Part shown: piece after piece, positions 8,120 to 16,208 of the stretch
How positions within the stretch are numbered: position 1 is the first letter of the stretch
How the letters are laid out: each line of letters begins with the position of its first letter
Source of the DNA: Ruoffia tabacinasalis
Lineage (GTDB): Bacteria > Bacillota > Bacilli > Lactobacillales > Aerococcaceae
Reading direction: 5' to 3'
Length of the DNA stretch: 64,000 nucleotides
Assembly (NCBI RefSeq): GCF_042652985.1
Contig: NZ_JBHSHQ010000073.1
Coordinates: 31,296-95,295, forward strand
Position numbers and translations under genes: made by a program
Notes under the pieces: model-generated
Seen by the model: the letters and a program-made list of their open reading frames with translations, nothing else
Databases searched by the model: none
What the model was told of the DNA's origin: nothing

Positions 8120-8665
8120 TTTCCAAATTTGTGCGTATTTCTTTTGATACTTGGAGTCATCGACAGAGGTGATAAGTTCAAGTGCTTGAGTTTTAATGAC
8201 TTCGTCATGCGTTTCGTCATATAAATTGCGCATACCTTGTAAGAAGTCATTACGAATGAGTGTATAATTTTTTTCTTTGTCGCCATCATTGAAACGGTCT
8301 ATCACGTGTTCTAAGAATAGATTCTTAGCCGCGTCGCTTCCAAGCCCGACCCGCCATAAAGTTTGAATAGTGTGGCGTGCAGTGACAAATTTTTCATCGA
8401 AAGTGACTTGCCATAAAGCATCAAAATCTTTTAAAATTCGGTCTTCAGGGTCGCTATAGGCAGCTAAGCGAGATAAATATTGGGCAGCTCGTGATCTTTG
8501 ATGACCATCTTTATCTGATAATAATTCAATTAAATCATCCCAAACGTCATACGCCCAATCCACCGGTTGTTCTATAGTCGAATTTAGTTCAATTAAAGCA
8601 TTATAACGTACTTCTTTGGTTCCATTTTTAGATAGTTCAAATAAGTCTTGGATTTTTTGATCCAT
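8117..8665 (-). CDS. HEAT/ARM-repeat-like hypothetical protein
   Basis: The 182-residue protein is entirely helical by appearance. Paired helices such as VRYNALIELNS, DDLIELLSDKDGHQRSRAAQ and ARHTIQTLWRVGL are typical of HEAT-like repeats. It is soluble with no signal peptide, and many Asp, Lys and Trp suggest a protein-binding surface. No catalytic motif is seen. The ribosome site is weak (GTGGTG). It lies 13 bp downstream of the DUF1801-like gene on the same strand, so the two are an operon. The function is unknown; DNA glycosylase-like ALK repeats are a distant alternative. Confidence 0.65.
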   Translation of the reverse strand: MDQKIQDLFELSKNGTKEVRYNALIELNSTIEQPVDWAYDVWDDLIELLSDKDGHQRSRAAQYLSRLAAYSDPEDRILKDFDALWQVTFDEKFVTARHTIQTLWRVGLGSDAAKNLFLEHVIDRFNDGDKEKNYTLIRNDFLQGMRNLYDETHDEVIKTQALELITSVDDSKYQKKYAQIWK

Positions 8666-8678
8666 AACGCACCACTTT

Positions 8679-9113
8679 CTATTGTTTTATTTCTAGCCAT
8701 TGTTGATAGGCGATATTGAATACTTTTTCTAAAGTTGGTAAATCAATATCATCAAATTGTTTGAAACTAATGCTACTGCTACCAACCTTTACTTTCCCCA
8801 GTTGGTCTTGATATTTCTTAGCCAAGTATGTCTTATCCTCAACTGCATTCACATACATACTGAAGTAAGCTTTTTGCCGGGCTAAACCTACCATAAACCA
8901 TATTTCATCGGTCTTACCTTTTATTGGGATTTCTCCGTAACCGATGATTTGTTGTTGGGACCCGCCCCAAAATTTACCTTCCCAAATATTGCGATTATCT
9001 CTGCCAAATTGTTTCGTTAACATTTGATCTAATCGAATGATAGTATCTTGATCCTTTTCGTCCAATTCATTTAAATATACTTCAAACGTTGTGTCTGTTT
9101 TAACTGTCGCCAT
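8679..9113 (-). CDS. DUF1801 (YdhG-like) domain protein
   Basis: The 144-residue protein has the pattern of the YdhG/DUF1801 fold: IIRLDQMLTKQF, then IWEGKFWGG, IGYGEIPIKGK, and EIWFMVGLARQKAYFSMYV. These are small iron-chaperone-like (frataxin-like) or uncharacterised proteins; a role for this one is not established. AAAGGAGG precedes the ATG at 9113. It is first in a two-gene unit with the HEAT-like gene. Confidence 0.75.
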   Translation of the reverse strand: MATVKTDTTFEVYLNELDEKDQDTIIRLDQMLTKQFGRDNRNIWEGKFWGGSQQQIIGYGEIPIKGKTDEIWFMVGLARQKAYFSMYVNAVEDKTYLAKKYQDQLGKVKVGSSSISFKQFDDIDLPTLEKVFNIAYQQWLEIKQ

Positions 9114-9250
9114 ATTAAGACCTCCTTTTCTTAATCAATATATCATATTTTTTATAAAAAGACTGCGGAATGAGCTTTAACTAAGTTGAATGATTTTGTT
9201 GATAGAATGTGTGGTGTTAAAATATAGATATAAGAAAAGGAGAGGTTTAA

Positions 9251-10090
9251 ATGGAATTCTATAATGTAAATGACGGAAATAAATTTCCTAAGATTGCTTT
9301 AGGGACAGTTGGCCTCAAAGGAGCAAAAGGCGTTCAATCGATTAAGACAGCACTCAGAAATGGTTATGAGTTAATCGACACATCGACGAACTACAATAAT
9401 GAAGGGGCTGTTGGGAAAGCCATTCGTGAATTAAATATTCCTAGAGAGCACATTCAAGTCTCATCTAAACTACCAGGAGCTAATCATGAATATGATAAAG
9501 CGATTGATGCGATACAAGAATCATTGTATCGGATAGGCATTGATTATTTTGATAAATATTTAATACATTGGCCACTACCAAAACGTGATAATTATGTTGA
9601 AGCTTGGCAGGCATTAGTTGATGCTCAAAAATTTGGCTTAATTAAGACCATTGGTGTGTCTAACTTCTTACCAGAACACTTAGACCGTATTATTGAAGCC
9701 ACTGGTGTGACACCAGCAACGAACCAAATTGAACGCCATCCTTATTTCAATAATTTAGATTTACATCAAGCGAATAAAGATCGAGGGATACTTACGGAAG
9801 CATGGAGTCCACTTGGACGTGAGTTAAATGACTTATTAGAGAGTAAAGTATTAGCTGAGATTGCTAGAGAACATGACAAATCAATCGCACAAGTAATTAT
9901 TCGCTGGAATATTCAAACAGGTATCTTAGTCAATGTAAAATCAGAGCAACTGGAACATCAGCTTGAGAATATTGATGTTTTTGACTTTGAATTAACCCAA
10001 GAAGAGATGGAATTAATTAATCAATTAGACAAAGGAAAAGAAGGTTTAGTTGAAGGGCAAGATCCTAGAGAATACGAAGAGTTTGACTAA
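9251..10090 (+). CDS. Aldo/keto reductase
   Basis: The 279-residue TIM-barrel protein has ALGTVGLKG at the N-terminus, ELIDTSTNYNNE with the catalytic Asp and Tyr, SSKLPG with Lys, and the LIHWPLP strand with His. KTIGVSNF and NQIERHP are the further family signatures. These enzymes reduce aldehydes and ketones with NADPH, often 2,5-diketo-gluconate or methylglyoxal in Firmicutes. It carries the full catalytic tetrad. AAGGAGAGG precedes the ATG. The YrdB-like gene follows 30 bp later, probably in the same transcript. Confidence 0.9.
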   Translation: MEFYNVNDGNKFPKIALGTVGLKGAKGVQSIKTALRNGYELIDTSTNYNNEGAVGKAIRELNIPREHIQVSSKLPGANHEYDKAIDAIQESLYRIGIDYFDKYLIHWPLPKRDNYVEAWQALVDAQKFGLIKTIGVSNFLPEHLDRIIEATGVTPATNQIERHPYFNNLDLHQANKDRGILTEAWSPLGRELNDLLESKVLAEIAREHDKSIAQVIIRWNIQTGILVNVKSEQLEHQLENIDVFDFELTQEEMELINQLDKGKEGLVEGQDPREYEEFD

Positions 10091-10120
10091 GAAAAATAAA
10101 AAAATAAGAAGGCGAAAAAG

Positions 10121-10471
10121 ATGAAGTTTTTACAAGGTCTGAATGCAGTTTTGGCTTTAGCTATTGAAATTGTTGCTTTAATTAGTTTCGGCTATTTTGG
10201 CGCAAGCTTCTTCTCACGTCGATGGCTACAAATACTTGGAGCCATCGTATCTGTGGGAGTCATTATTATTATTTGGGGAGCCTTTTTTTCTCCGAAAGCA
10301 ACGTATCCACTGCCAATCGCTTGGACGCTCATCGGTAAATTCATTATCTTATTACTACCAAGTTATATGTGGTTTCAAAAGGGGAATACTGTGTATGCGG
10401 GCAGTTGGTTTGTACTCATTCTTTTTCACTTGGTTCTTCTTTTTGTCTTTCGAGATAGACCTCTAGTATAA
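10121..10471 (+). CDS. YrdB family membrane protein (DUF2568)
   Basis: The 116-residue protein is four membrane helices with short loops. The motifs ALAIEIVALISFGYFG and IIWGAFFSPKATYPLP match the YrdB/DUF2568 family. Function unknown. The ribosome site AGAAGGCG is modest. It is downstream of the aldo/keto reductase and ends in an intrinsic terminator. Confidence 0.8.
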   Translation: MKFLQGLNAVLALAIEIVALISFGYFGASFFSRRWLQILGAIVSVGVIIIIWGAFFSPKATYPLPIAWTLIGKFIILLLPSYMWFQKGNTVYAGSWFVLILFHLVLLFVFRDRPLV

Positions 10472-10479
10472 ATATTTAG

Positions 10480-10506
10480 ACTGAGTGAAAACTCGGTTTT
10501 TTTTTA
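10480..10506 (+). terminator. Terminator after YrdB-like gene
   Basis: ACTGAGT-GAAA-ACTCGGT hairpin (one G-U) with a tetraloop, followed by nine T. Confidence 0.85.
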
Positions 10507-10515
10507 TGGATAATA

Positions 10516-10544
10516 TTGGCGAATGTCAAAAGTATTGCTATACT
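10516..10544 (+). promoter_or_regulatory. Amylase promoter, extended -10
   Basis: -35 TTGGCG, 17-bp spacer, -10 TATACT preceded by TGC. Only this promoter separates the amylase from the upstream terminator. Confidence 0.75.
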
Positions 10545-10547
10545 TAT

Positions 10548-10563
10548 TTGTAAACGCTTTAAT
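10548..10563 (+). promoter_or_regulatory. Candidate CcpA cre site for the amylase
   Basis: TTGTAAACGCTTTAAT matches the catabolite-responsive element consensus WTGNNARCGNWWWCAW at all defined positions except one (A in place of C near the end). It sits just after the -10, where bound CcpA would block transcription, as at Bacillus amyE. Confidence 0.75.
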
Positions 10564-10578
10564 AAAAAGGAGACACAT

Positions 10579-12486
10579 ATGAAATTACGATTAAAAGCTG
10601 CTTTAACACTCAGTTTACTTAGTTTAATGTATCAACCAGTTATCACAACCAACACTCAATTTGTTATGGCAGAGGCCGTCGAAACGACTATAGAATCGGA
10701 TGCCGTCATAGCCAATGTGAGCCAGCCATTTCATTATAATCAACATGCCTTACTTGAATTAGACGTTGAAGAGGGTGTTCAAATTGAACAAATTGTTGCG
10801 GATGTCTCACAATTAGGAGGCTCTAGCCAATTAACCATCTCACCTGAATTATTAAAAGTGACCTTATCAGTCACACATGATGTGGAACCAGGTGATTATA
10901 CGATACCTATTACTTGGTGGGATTCAGACGAACAAGAATATCAAACTGAAACGACCGTTACGATTCTTCCAAGAGAGAAAGAGGAAGGGGAATTGGATTG
11001 GGATGAAGAAATTATTTACTTTATGCTGACAGATCGCTTTAAAGATGGGGATGAGTCTAACAATAATCCTTGGGATTTAGCGTATGAAGAGGCGGATAAT
11101 CAACGCGGGATTTATCAAGGTGGGGATTTTAAAGGAATTACTGAGCAGATTGCTTATCTTGATGAGCTAGGTATTACGACGATTTGGATATCACCGATTG
11201 TATCGAACATTGCTTACGATGTGTCTGCAGGAACGAATGACGGGGCATTTTATGGCTATCACGGTTATTGGGCACAAAACTTTGAAGAATTGAATCCGCA
11301 TTTTGGTACATTGGAAGAGTTTCATGAATTAATTGATACAGCAGCTGAAAAAGATATAAAAATTATGGTCGATGTTGTCTTAAATCATGCAGGTTATGGC
11401 ATGCACAGTAAAGATAGTGATGTCGATGATGCGCCCGAAGGCTACCCAACAGACGGAGAAAGGGAAGTGTTTGAGGGGATGTTGCGTGATTCCCCAGGCA
11501 TGGATTCGCTGACACAAGAATTATCTGGTTTGCCTGACTTTACTACAGAAGAACAAGATGTATATGAACAACTTGTTGATTGGCAGACAGCTTGGCTTGA
11601 TTTATCAACAACGCCTACAGGGAACTCGATTTCAAGCTTTAGAGTGGACACGGTCATTCACGTTGATAATACGGCTTGGCAACACTTTAGAAATGAACTG
11701 ACTGAAATTGACCCCGATTTCCAATTAATTGGTGAAGTATGGGGAGCGAGCGCGACAAGCCCGAAAGGTTATTTGAATTCCGGAATGATGGATAGTGTCT
11801 TAGATTTCGAATTTAAAAACTATGCTAGAAATTTCATTAACGGTGACTTTAGAGGCGTAAACTCTCGTTTAGAACGCCGAAATGGCGCAATGACGAGTGC
11901 GAGTCCGACGGGGCAATTTCTAAGTAGTCATGATGAAACCGGCTTTTTATATATGTTAAATGGCAATGAAGATAAATATAAAGTGGCGGTCACATTACAA
12001 ATGACAGCAAAAGGGCAACCAGTCATTTACTACGGGGAAGAGTTAGGTCAGACGGGGGCCAATAATTGGCCGGTGTATGATAATCGCTATGATTTAGCTT
12101 GGGACCAAATTGAAGATAATGACATCTTAACGCATTATAAGAAATTACTTCAATTCCGTCGGGCGAATTCAGAAGTGTTAGCACGTGGGACGAGAGAAGT
12201 ATACGGACAGTCATTAGAAGATCAATGGACAATCGTGACAAGAGAGCATGAAGGCGAACAAGTTTATATTGTCTTTAACTTATCTGAAGATTCTCATGCA
12301 ATTCACTTACCAGTATCATCAGAAAATGCAGCGGTAACGGATGCTTATAGTGACAACACCTATACTGCTGAGACGACTGAATCGGGAGAAGTAACAGTTG
12401 AATTGAAGATACCTCCCATTACTGAAGGTGGTACAATGTTGTTAGTAGTAGAAGAAGGCGAACTGACTCCGATGACTGAAGAGTGA
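10579..12486 (+). CDS. Secreted alpha-amylase family glycoside hydrolase (GH13)
   Basis: The 635-residue protein carries a signal peptide at residues 1-31. An N-terminal beta domain reaches about residue 135, then a GH13 barrel starts at YFMLTDRFKDGD. The four GH13 regions are present: DVVLNH (about 264-269), FRVDT with the nucleophile D357, GEVWG with acid/base E386, and SSHDE with H451-D452. A C-terminal beta domain ends the chain. It hydrolyses alpha-1,4 glucans outside the cell; maltogenic or neopullulanase specificity cannot be told. The longer frame from 10516 runs through the promoter; ATG 10579 has AAGGAG. A cre site predicts glucose repression. The serpin gene follows 74 bp downstream behind its own promoter. 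Confidence 0.93.
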   Translation: MKLRLKAALTLSLLSLMYQPVITTNTQFVMAEAVETTIESDAVIANVSQPFHYNQHALLELDVEEGVQIEQIVADVSQLGGSSQLTISPELLKVTLSVTHDVEPGDYTIPITWWDSDEQEYQTETTVTILPREKEEGELDWDEEIIYFMLTDRFKDGDESNNNPWDLAYEEADNQRGIYQGGDFKGITEQIAYLDELGITTIWISPIVSNIAYDVSAGTNDGAFYGYHGYWAQNFEELNPHFGTLEEFHELIDTAAEKDIKIMVDVVLNHAGYGMHSKDSDVDDAPEGYPTDGEREVFEGMLRDSPGMDSLTQELSGLPDFTTEEQDVYEQLVDWQTAWLDLSTTPTGNSISSFRVDTVIHVDNTAWQHFRNELTEIDPDFQLIGEVWGASATSPKGYLNSGMMDSVLDFEFKNYARNFINGDFRGVNSRLERRNGAMTSASPTGQFLSSHDETGFLYMLNGNEDKYKVAVTLQMTAKGQPVIYYGEELGQTGANNWPVYDNRYDLAWDQIEDNDILTHYKKLLQFRRANSEVLARGTREVYGQSLEDQWTIVTREHEGEQVYIVFNLSEDSHAIHLPVSSENAAVTDAYSDNTYTAETTESGEVTVELKIPPITEGGTMLLVVEEGELTPMTEE

Positions 12487-12492
12487 TATTCA

Positions 12493-12520
12493 GTGACATT
12501 GATGCAAATTTCTTTATACT
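12493..12520 (+). promoter_or_regulatory. Serpin promoter
   Basis: -35 GTGACA, 16-bp spacer, -10 TATACT, within the 74-bp gap after the amylase gene. Confidence 0.6.
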
Positions 12521-12560
12521 GAAATCAGTCACATTGTACGCATTATGAAAGGAGTTTGAT

Positions 12561-13796
12561 ATGTTTAATTTATTTAAGAAAGCATCTCAATTATGTAAAT
12601 ATTTATTAGTGTTATTTCTCGCTGCAATAACAATGACACCGGGTTTAGTCTCGGCATCTGAACAAGTGGAAGCAGAATTTGAAGGAGACTTAGCCCAACA
12701 AATTCAAGACTTTTCCCAGAAACTTAGACCCGTAGTATCAGAAGAAGTAGAAGAGAATGCGCTTTACTCACCCTTATCGTATTACTTAGCCTTACTCACC
12801 TTAGAACCAGGTTTAACCGGATCGGAAAAAGAACAACTCAGTGAAGTTCTTATTCCAGAGGGGATGGACCGAGATGCGTATGTTGCTTCGATGGCAAGTT
12901 TTATTAAGGAGGCGACCGAAGGCGATGAACCAATCTTTAATACGAAAACCTATCTTTTAGGCCGAGAAGATTTAGAATGGAATTCGACTTATTTAGAAGA
13001 TACAAAAGATTTAGCGACTGAAGCAAGCAGTGTAGATTTTAAAGATGCTTCGACCTATGAGTCATTGAATGAAGATATTGCTGAATTAACGGAAGGGCTT
13101 ATTGATCCGTATTATAGCGAAGAGCGCATTGCTGAGATGACATCTAATGATTACTTACAATTAGTCATGATGAATTTACTGTATTTCAAGAGCAATTGGT
13201 TAAATGTGTTTAACGAAGAATTAAATACAGACGAAACTTTTTACGGTCGCGATGATGAAACAGTTGTTCCAATGATGCATCAGGAAGAACGCATTCCTTA
13301 CTTAGAAGGCGACGGCTTTCAAGCCATTTTACTTCCATATCGTAACCAAGCAGACTTATTAATCGTGATTCCTGATGAAGCGACCGATGATGAGAGTATG
13401 TGGGAAGCGTATCAATCAGTATTAGAACAAGAGGAGGAAATTAATAACAAGACAATCGCTTTAACTTTACCGAAATTTGAAAGCAGTGGTTCTTTTGATT
13501 TAACTAACTCATTAGACGCTTTCGACTTAAGTAACTTTAAAGGAGACTTGGGTGAGACTGAGTTTTTCACTACTCAAGAAGAAACTGCTTTGAGTCAAAT
13601 TCTTCAACGTGTTGAACTTGTTCTGGATGAAGAAGGAACAAGTGCAACGGCAGTCACAGAGATTAATATTGAAACAACAATGGCGCCGATTGAAGAAGAA
13701 CCGATTGAATTAAAGGTGGACCGCCCCTTCGCTTATGGGATTATATATAAAGATATTCCTTTATTTGAAGGTTTAATCCATAATATTTCTGAATAA
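12561..13796 (+). CDS. Secreted serpin (serine protease inhibitor)
   Basis: The 411-residue protein has a signal peptide at residues 1-32 (VSA-SEQ) and full serpin signatures: NALYSPLSYYLALLTL, MMNLLYFKSNW, VPMMHQEERIPYL, LPKFE, the hinge EEGTSATAVT (G359 as P15) and the ending RPFAYGIIYKDIPLFEG. The small-residue hinge (T360, S361, A362, T363, A364) is what an inhibitory serpin needs for loop insertion. Counting from the hinge puts P1-P1' near T373-M374, so the target may be an elastase-like or other non-trypsin protease; this is inference. GAAAGGAG precedes the ATG. Serpins are rare in Firmicutes. The neighbours are two other exported proteins. Confidence 0.92.
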   Translation: MFNLFKKASQLCKYLLVLFLAAITMTPGLVSASEQVEAEFEGDLAQQIQDFSQKLRPVVSEEVEENALYSPLSYYLALLTLEPGLTGSEKEQLSEVLIPEGMDRDAYVASMASFIKEATEGDEPIFNTKTYLLGREDLEWNSTYLEDTKDLATEASSVDFKDASTYESLNEDIAELTEGLIDPYYSEERIAEMTSNDYLQLVMMNLLYFKSNWLNVFNEELNTDETFYGRDDETVVPMMHQEERIPYLEGDGFQAILLPYRNQADLLIVIPDEATDDESMWEAYQSVLEQEEEINNKTIALTLPKFESSGSFDLTNSLDAFDLSNFKGDLGETEFFTTQEETALSQILQRVELVLDEEGTSATAVTEINIETTMAPIEEEPIELKVDRPFAYGIIYKDIPLFEGLIHNISE

Positions 13797-13896
13797 AAAT
13801 ACTTAATAAATAAATGAATTAGTCATACAATTTTCGATGTTTTTTTCTGAGTAGACTGCTATAATAATCTTGTTGTCTATAGAAAGGAAATAACAA

Positions 13897-14871
13897 ATGA
13901 AAATAAAAAATAAACTAAATATCATTCTTTGGCTTATGAGTGCATTATTAATGACACAAATCACTTTACCTATGATTCAAGCTGAAGAGGCTGTGAGTTC
14001 AGACGTTTCTGAATCAGAAGCGACCGAAGAAAAAGATGAATCTGAAGAGAGCGACATTTATGATTATGAAGCGATGGAAAACTTAGATATGGAGCCGCTT
14101 GCGTATTCTGAATATGAATCTTTAGAGGATATTGTATATGAATTATTAGCTAAATATGGTTTAGATGCTTCACAAATTGGTTTAGCTTATACAAATTTAC
14201 AAACAGATGAAGCGTATTATTTGAATGAAGATGAGCAATTTATTGTCGCAAGTATGTATAAGGTACCGATGGTTGCGATGTTTATTGACTTGATTAACCA
14301 AGGCTACTTAACTTGGGATTCAGAATTACCTTATAGCGAAGAATATTATCAAGATGGAGCAGGCGAGATTACAGCAAATCCTAAACAAGCCTATTACCGT
14401 TTAGAAGATCTAGCATATCAAGCTATTGTTTACTCTGATAATACAGCTTCGCTCATTCTTTATTATTATTACGTAAATAACTTTGGAAGTTTCCGAACTG
14501 GCCTTCTAGATTTCGTTGATTTTTATGAAGTACCAGAAGTTTATTACTCTGATAATTACGGTTCGGCTTACATGATGAACTTGTCTCTCCAAAAGATTGC
14601 GACTGACGATACTTACGTTCATGTTCGTGAGTTAATGATGCAGTCGTCACCGAAACAATTGTTCTCATTATTTGTTAATGACATGGCGACAAAGTATGGT
14701 CGCTATGAGAACATGTTAAATGATAGTGGTATTTTCTATCAAGACGATGAACCGATTTATACTTTAGTTGTTATGGTAAGTGATGATTTATATGCAGATA
14801 TGTTCATTGCGGAATTAAATCTACGTGTCAATGAATGGACACTTGCCCAAGCAGAAATATCAGAAAGCTAA
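13897..14871 (+). CDS. Exported beta-lactamase-fold serine hydrolase
   Basis: The 324-residue protein has a signal peptide (cleavage near IQA-EEA), an acidic Ser/Glu linker to about residue 65, then a class A beta-lactamase-like domain. The nucleophile motif is S119-M-Y-K122. The second motif is S180-D-N. The third, normally KTG, is K266-Y-G. The class A Glu loop is not obvious, so an antibiotic-hydrolysing role is doubtful; a peptidoglycan peptidase or wall-binding enzyme is more likely. GAAAGGAAA precedes the ATG, and an extended -10 (TGCTATAAT, 13857-13865) lies in the gap after the serpin. A strong terminator follows. Confidence 0.85.
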   Translation: MKIKNKLNIILWLMSALLMTQITLPMIQAEEAVSSDVSESEATEEKDESEESDIYDYEAMENLDMEPLAYSEYESLEDIVYELLAKYGLDASQIGLAYTNLQTDEAYYLNEDEQFIVASMYKVPMVAMFIDLINQGYLTWDSELPYSEEYYQDGAGEITANPKQAYYRLEDLAYQAIVYSDNTASLILYYYYVNNFGSFRTGLLDFVDFYEVPEVYYSDNYGSAYMMNLSLQKIATDDTYVHVRELMMQSSPKQLFSLFVNDMATKYGRYENMLNDSGIFYQDDEPIYTLVVMVSDDLYADMFIAELNLRVNEWTLAQAEISES

Positions 14872-14891
14872 TCTCACAAACCAATATAAAT

Positions 14892-14940
14892 ACACCCGTT
14901 AATGAGGCAGTGACTTTCGTCCTCTTTAACGGGTGTTTTG
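14892..14940. terminator. Two-way terminator
   Basis: ACACCCGTTAATGAGG pairs with CCTCTTTAACGGGTGT with one mismatch. It is shared by the serine hydrolase (+) and the GDSL hydrolase (-). Confidence 0.88.
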
Positions 14941-14944
14941 GATT

Positions 14945-15580
14945 TTATAAACCAGTATGTCTTAACCATTGATCTGCGATAAAGGCATGACCTAGACTTG
15001 TCGGGTGAACCCCATCAGCACCAGTTATTGTCTCATAACCTAAGTTTTCTCCAGCTTGATTTAAGGCGTCGTCTAACTTCACTAACGTTGCGCCGTATTC
15101 TTCGGCTAAGTCTGCAATTACTTCTTTCATTATATCGACATAGGGACGCCAATCTAAGCGGTCCTCAGGGTATGGTAATACATAAGGTTCGACTAAAATA
15201 ATTTGAACCTCTCGTTCAGTCAATGTCTTTAATAAATATCGATAATTCTCTTTATATTGTTCGAGAATTGTTTCTGTATAGGGAATACCAGCTGACAAAC
15301 GGTGCCAAATATCATTAATTCCAATTTGAATCGTCACTATATCTGGATTTAAATCAAGGCAGTCCACTTGCCAACGAGTGAATAAATCGGTCAATTTATC
15401 ACCACCAACCCCTTGATTTAAGATTTTTAATTGAAGGGGAATATATTGACGATATAACTGTCCGGCAATCATATTGACATAACCTTGCCCTAAATTCGCA
15501 CCGAAGTATTCACCACGCCCAGCATCCGTAATGCTATCACCGATAAACAGTAGCGTATTTTTATGTTGTAATTGTACCAT
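14945..15580 (-). CDS. SGNH/GDSL hydrolase
   Basis: The 211-residue protein has the four SGNH blocks: IGDSITDAG with the nucleophile S16, GVGGDKL with Gly, IGINDIWH with Asn, and D189-G-V-H192-P-T completing the triad. It is an esterase or lipase of the TesA/GDSL type, without a signal peptide and therefore cytosolic. Substrates may be acylated sugars, lipids or oligosaccharides; not resolvable here. AGGAGG stands before the ATG at 15580. Single gene, convergent with the serine hydrolase. Confidence 0.9.
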   Translation of the reverse strand: MVQLQHKNTLLFIGDSITDAGRGEYFGANLGQGYVNMIAGQLYRQYIPLQLKILNQGVGGDKLTDLFTRWQVDCLDLNPDIVTIQIGINDIWHRLSAGIPYTETILEQYKENYRYLLKTLTEREVQIILVEPYVLPYPEDRLDWRPYVDIMKEVIADLAEEYGATLVKLDDALNQAGENLGYETITGADGVHPTSLGHAFIADQWLRHTGL

Positions 15581-15735
15581 TTGTTTAACCTCCTAATAGA
15601 ATTGTTAAGTATGTATTCAATTATTATTATATGATACTTGGAAGCGATTCACTAGTAATGTGAATAAACTGGTTTTTATATCAATTAGCTTGAAAATTGG
15701 TTATGATGTAAGAAATTCAATGTGGAGGTCGACTA

Positions 15736-16167
15736 ATGATTCAAGGTATATTTTATTCATTATTTGCGGGAATCTTAATTGCTTTACAAAGTATCTTTAA
15801 TACGAATATTAGCGCTAAGACGGGTTCTTGGACAATGACAACCGTTGTTCACGGAGTTGGATTTTTAGCAGGTTTGTTAATTGTTATGTTTGTTCGAGAC
15901 GGTAGTGTGGAAGAGTTACTTTCAGTAAACAAGATGTACTACTTAAGTGGGATCTTCGGCGTATTAATTGTTTATTTTGCTGCCCAGGGAATGATGAGTT
16001 TAGGACCTGTCTATTCCTTTATGATATTAATGGTAGCACCATTATTAATTGCGCTCATTATTAATACGAATGGCTGGTTTAATGTAGAAATGATTGAATT
16101 AACATCAGGCAAAGTCTTTGGTATGATAATAATGATTATCGGTATCGTTATTTTTCAAAGAGGCTAG
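15736..16167 (+). CDS. DMT-superfamily membrane protein (YdcZ/DUF606)
   Basis: The 143-residue protein is five hydrophobic segments, beginning FYSLFAGILIALQSIFNTN and containing GFLAGLLIVMFV, matching the half-size YdcZ branch of the drug/metabolite transporters. Family members work as homo- or hetero-dimers; here only one copy is present. The substrate is unknown. TGGAGG precedes the ATG. The HAD phosphatase gene follows 41 bp later. Confidence 0.82.
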   Translation: MIQGIFYSLFAGILIALQSIFNTNISAKTGSWTMTTVVHGVGFLAGLLIVMFVRDGSVEELLSVNKMYYLSGIFGVLIVYFAAQGMMSLGPVYSFMILMVAPLLIALIINTNGWFNVEMIELTSGKVFGMIIMIIGIVIFQRG

Positions 16168-16208
16168 CTTTAAAGGTAAATAAAATATCAAAAGGGGTAA
16201 AGTAGAAT

